This document shows positions 5,000 through 6,305 of a stretch of DNA of 6,305 nt, in pieces. Source of the stretch: Acidobacteriota bacterium (GTDB lineage Bacteria > Acidobacteriota > Terriglobia > Terriglobales > Acidobacteriaceae); NCBI GenBank assembly GCA_019247235.1, contig JAFAPG010000672.1, forward strand, positions 1 to 6,305. The letters run 5' to 3'. The position numbers were made by a program, and so were the translations under genes. The notes beneath the pieces were generated by a model, which saw nothing but the letters and a program-made list of their open reading frames with translations, did not search any database and was not told where the DNA came from. Position 1 is the stretch's first letter. Every line of letters starts with the position of its first letter.

Positions 5000-6305
5000 A
5001 TGAGGTCTTTTGGATGTCTCCAGGCGATCGCTTTTGGGACCTCCGTCCTGACTATTTCATGGGTCATGGCCCAGGCGCCGGCTCCCTCTTCCCCGGAGTC
5101 AGTCGCGAATGATAACTACGTGCGGGTCCTACTTCGTCCAAAGCATCCGGCGGTTTTCGATTCCGAGCATCGCCCCATCACGGCGGGAGGCTTTGTGCCA
5201 GACGCTCCCATTGTCTTCAAGGACGAAACACACGAATCTGGAATCGACGTCTTCCATCAACGCTCAGGCTCACCGGAGAAAAGCCTGATCTTGGAAGTGC
5301 CGGGTTCCGGGGTGGCGCTTTTGGACTATGACCACGATGGGTGGCTAGACATTTACCTGCTCAATGGGTCAACCGTGGCAGCGCTCCGCGGCCAAGAACC
5401 CGCCCCCAAATCGATGCTGCTGCACAACAACCACAATGGCACATTCACCGACGTCACGGCGAAAGCCGGGGTGGAGAACCAGAGGTGGGGATTTGGAGTC
5501 GCGGTCGGCGATTACGACAACGACGGCTGGCCGGACATCTACGTGGCTAACTTCGGCAAGAATCGGCTTTATCACAACAATCACGATGGAACCTTCAGCG
5601 ATGTCGCCGAAAAGTCTGGAGTGGCACTGGGAGGTTGGTCTACCGGTCCCACTTGGGGCGACTACGACCACGATGGCAAGTTGGATTTGTTCGTACCCGG
5701 ATATGCAAAGTTTGATCCTGATAATCCCAAAAGCTGTGATTACATGGGGGTAAAGTTGACCTGCGGCCCGGTGGCCTTTGCCGGTGAACAAGACCACCTG
5801 TTTCACAACAATGGCGACGGAACCTTCACCGACGTGAGCACGAAGGCGGGCGTTTCGGATCCAAGCGGCGGCTATGGTTTCGGCTCTACCTTTGTGGATG
5901 TGGATGATGACGGATGGCTGGACCTTCTGGTCATCAATGATTCCCGCCCAAATTATCTTTATCGAAACCTACGCAATGGCACATTTGAGGACATGAGCTA
6001 TCTCTCCGGTTTTGCCTTGACCGAAGATGGCCGCCTGATGGCCTCCATGGGACTGGCCGTCGGCGATTACAACCGTGATGGGCGCATGGATTTTTATGTC
6101 TCCAACTTTTCCGATGACTACAGCGTCCTGTTTCGCAACGAGGGCAACGGCATACTTACCGATGTTACCTATCAAGCCGGCTTGGTCGAACCCTCCATTC
6201 CATTTCTGAAGTGGGGAAACGGATTTCTGGACTTCGACAATGACGGCTTTCTCGATCTGTTCGTGGCTAACGGCCATGTATTCCCCATCATCGACAAACA
6301 GAACT
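5000..6305 (+). CDS. Secreted FG-GAP/VCBS-repeat protein (CRTAC1 family), C-terminus beyond window
   Basis: The frame runs from ATG 5000 off the right edge (at least 435 residues). Residues 1-26 look like a Sec signal peptide: MRS, a hydrophobic stretch LQAIAFGTSVLTISWVM, then AQA before the likely cut at 26/27. The segment FKDETHESGIDVFHQRSG followed by GSGVALLDYDHDG is the usual family opening. Six calcium-loop motifs of the DxDxDGxxD type begin at D109, D171, D221, D300, D356 and D411 (DYDHDGWLD, DYDNDGWPD, DYDHDGKLD, DVDDDGWLD, DYNRDGRMD, DFDNDGFLD). They alternate with LxxNNxDGTFxDV units, so an extracytoplasmic beta-propeller is likely. Between loops 3 and 4 an insertion has Cys246 and Cys255, a possible disulfide. 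Relatives end in an ASPIC/UnbV domain, which would lie beyond 6305. The role of these proteins is largely unknown. The start is set by an in-frame TAG upstream (4970-4972) and lacks a clear Shine-Dalgarno sequence. Confidence 0.9.
   Translation, partial: MRSFGCLQAIAFGTSVLTISWVMAQAPAPSSPESVANDNYVRVLLRPKHPAVFDSEHRPITAGGFVPDAPIVFKDETHESGIDVFHQRSGSPEKSLILEVPGSGVALLDYDHDGWLDIYLLNGSTVAALRGQEPAPKSMLLHNNHNGTFTDVTAKAGVENQRWGFGVAVGDYDNDGWPDIYVANFGKNRLYHNNHDGTFSDVAEKSGVALGGWSTGPTWGDYDHDGKLDLFVPGYAKFDPDNPKSCDYMGVKLTCGPVAFAGEQDHLFHNNGDGTFTDVSTKAGVSDPSGGYGFGSTFVDVDDDGWLDLLVINDSRPNYLYRNLRNGTFEDMSYLSGFALTEDGRLMASMGLAVGDYNRDGRMDFYVSNFSDDYSVLFRNEGNGILTDVTYQAGLVEPSIPFLKWGNGFLDFDNDGFLDLFVANGHVFPIIDKQN

Noticed and set aside
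5369..5806. 145-residue minus-strand ORF (and similar at 5969-6277)
   Set aside because: They are antisense reflections of the VCBS repeats; the repeating valine-rich runs come from the complementary GAC/AAC codons.

Overview
The window looks like chromosomal DNA from a moderately GC-rich Gram-negative bacterium, most likely an Acidobacteriota member. The main hint is the secreted FG-GAP/VCBS (CRTAC1-type) protein at the right edge, a family expanded in that phylum but also present in Planctomycetes, Verrucomicrobia and Bacteroidetes. The assignment is an inference. No tRNA, rRNA, CRISPR array, insertion sequence or phage gene was seen.

Left end (1-556, minus strand): the 5' part of a siroheme-pathway uroporphyrinogen-III C-methyltransferase gene (cobA type) runs off the left edge. 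In front of it is what looks like a complete transcription attenuator. Reading leftwards, it holds a sigma70-like promoter (545-517), a 28-codon nearly leaderless ORF with the cysteine cluster CCPCCCTC (506-420), three mutually exclusive RNA pairings, an intrinsic terminator (403-357), and a 16-codon mini-ORF (342-292) that overlaps the cobA start as ATGA. Siroheme is the cofactor of assimilatory sulfite reductase, so control by cysteine supply makes biological sense. This is the most interesting element here.

Middle (608-2161, minus): a complete 14-TM DHA2 (EmrB/QacA-type) drug:H+ antiporter without an adjacent adaptor gene. The 299-bp spacer upstream of it (2162-2460) carries a perfect 14-bp tandem repeat plus an inverted copy, which look like transcription factor sites. 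Next, on the plus strand, is a stand-alone receiver-domain response regulator (2461-2868) with a GTG start.

Right half: a minus-strand pair, a PPK2-family polyphosphate kinase (4745-3864) followed 37 nt later by a PfkB-family sugar kinase (3826-2912), converges on the response regulator. Polyphosphate-driven nucleotide phosphorylation could supply ATP for the sugar kinase. Divergent from ppk2 is the signal-peptide-bearing VCBS-repeat protein (5000 to past 6305), with a plausible promoter at 4940-4968.
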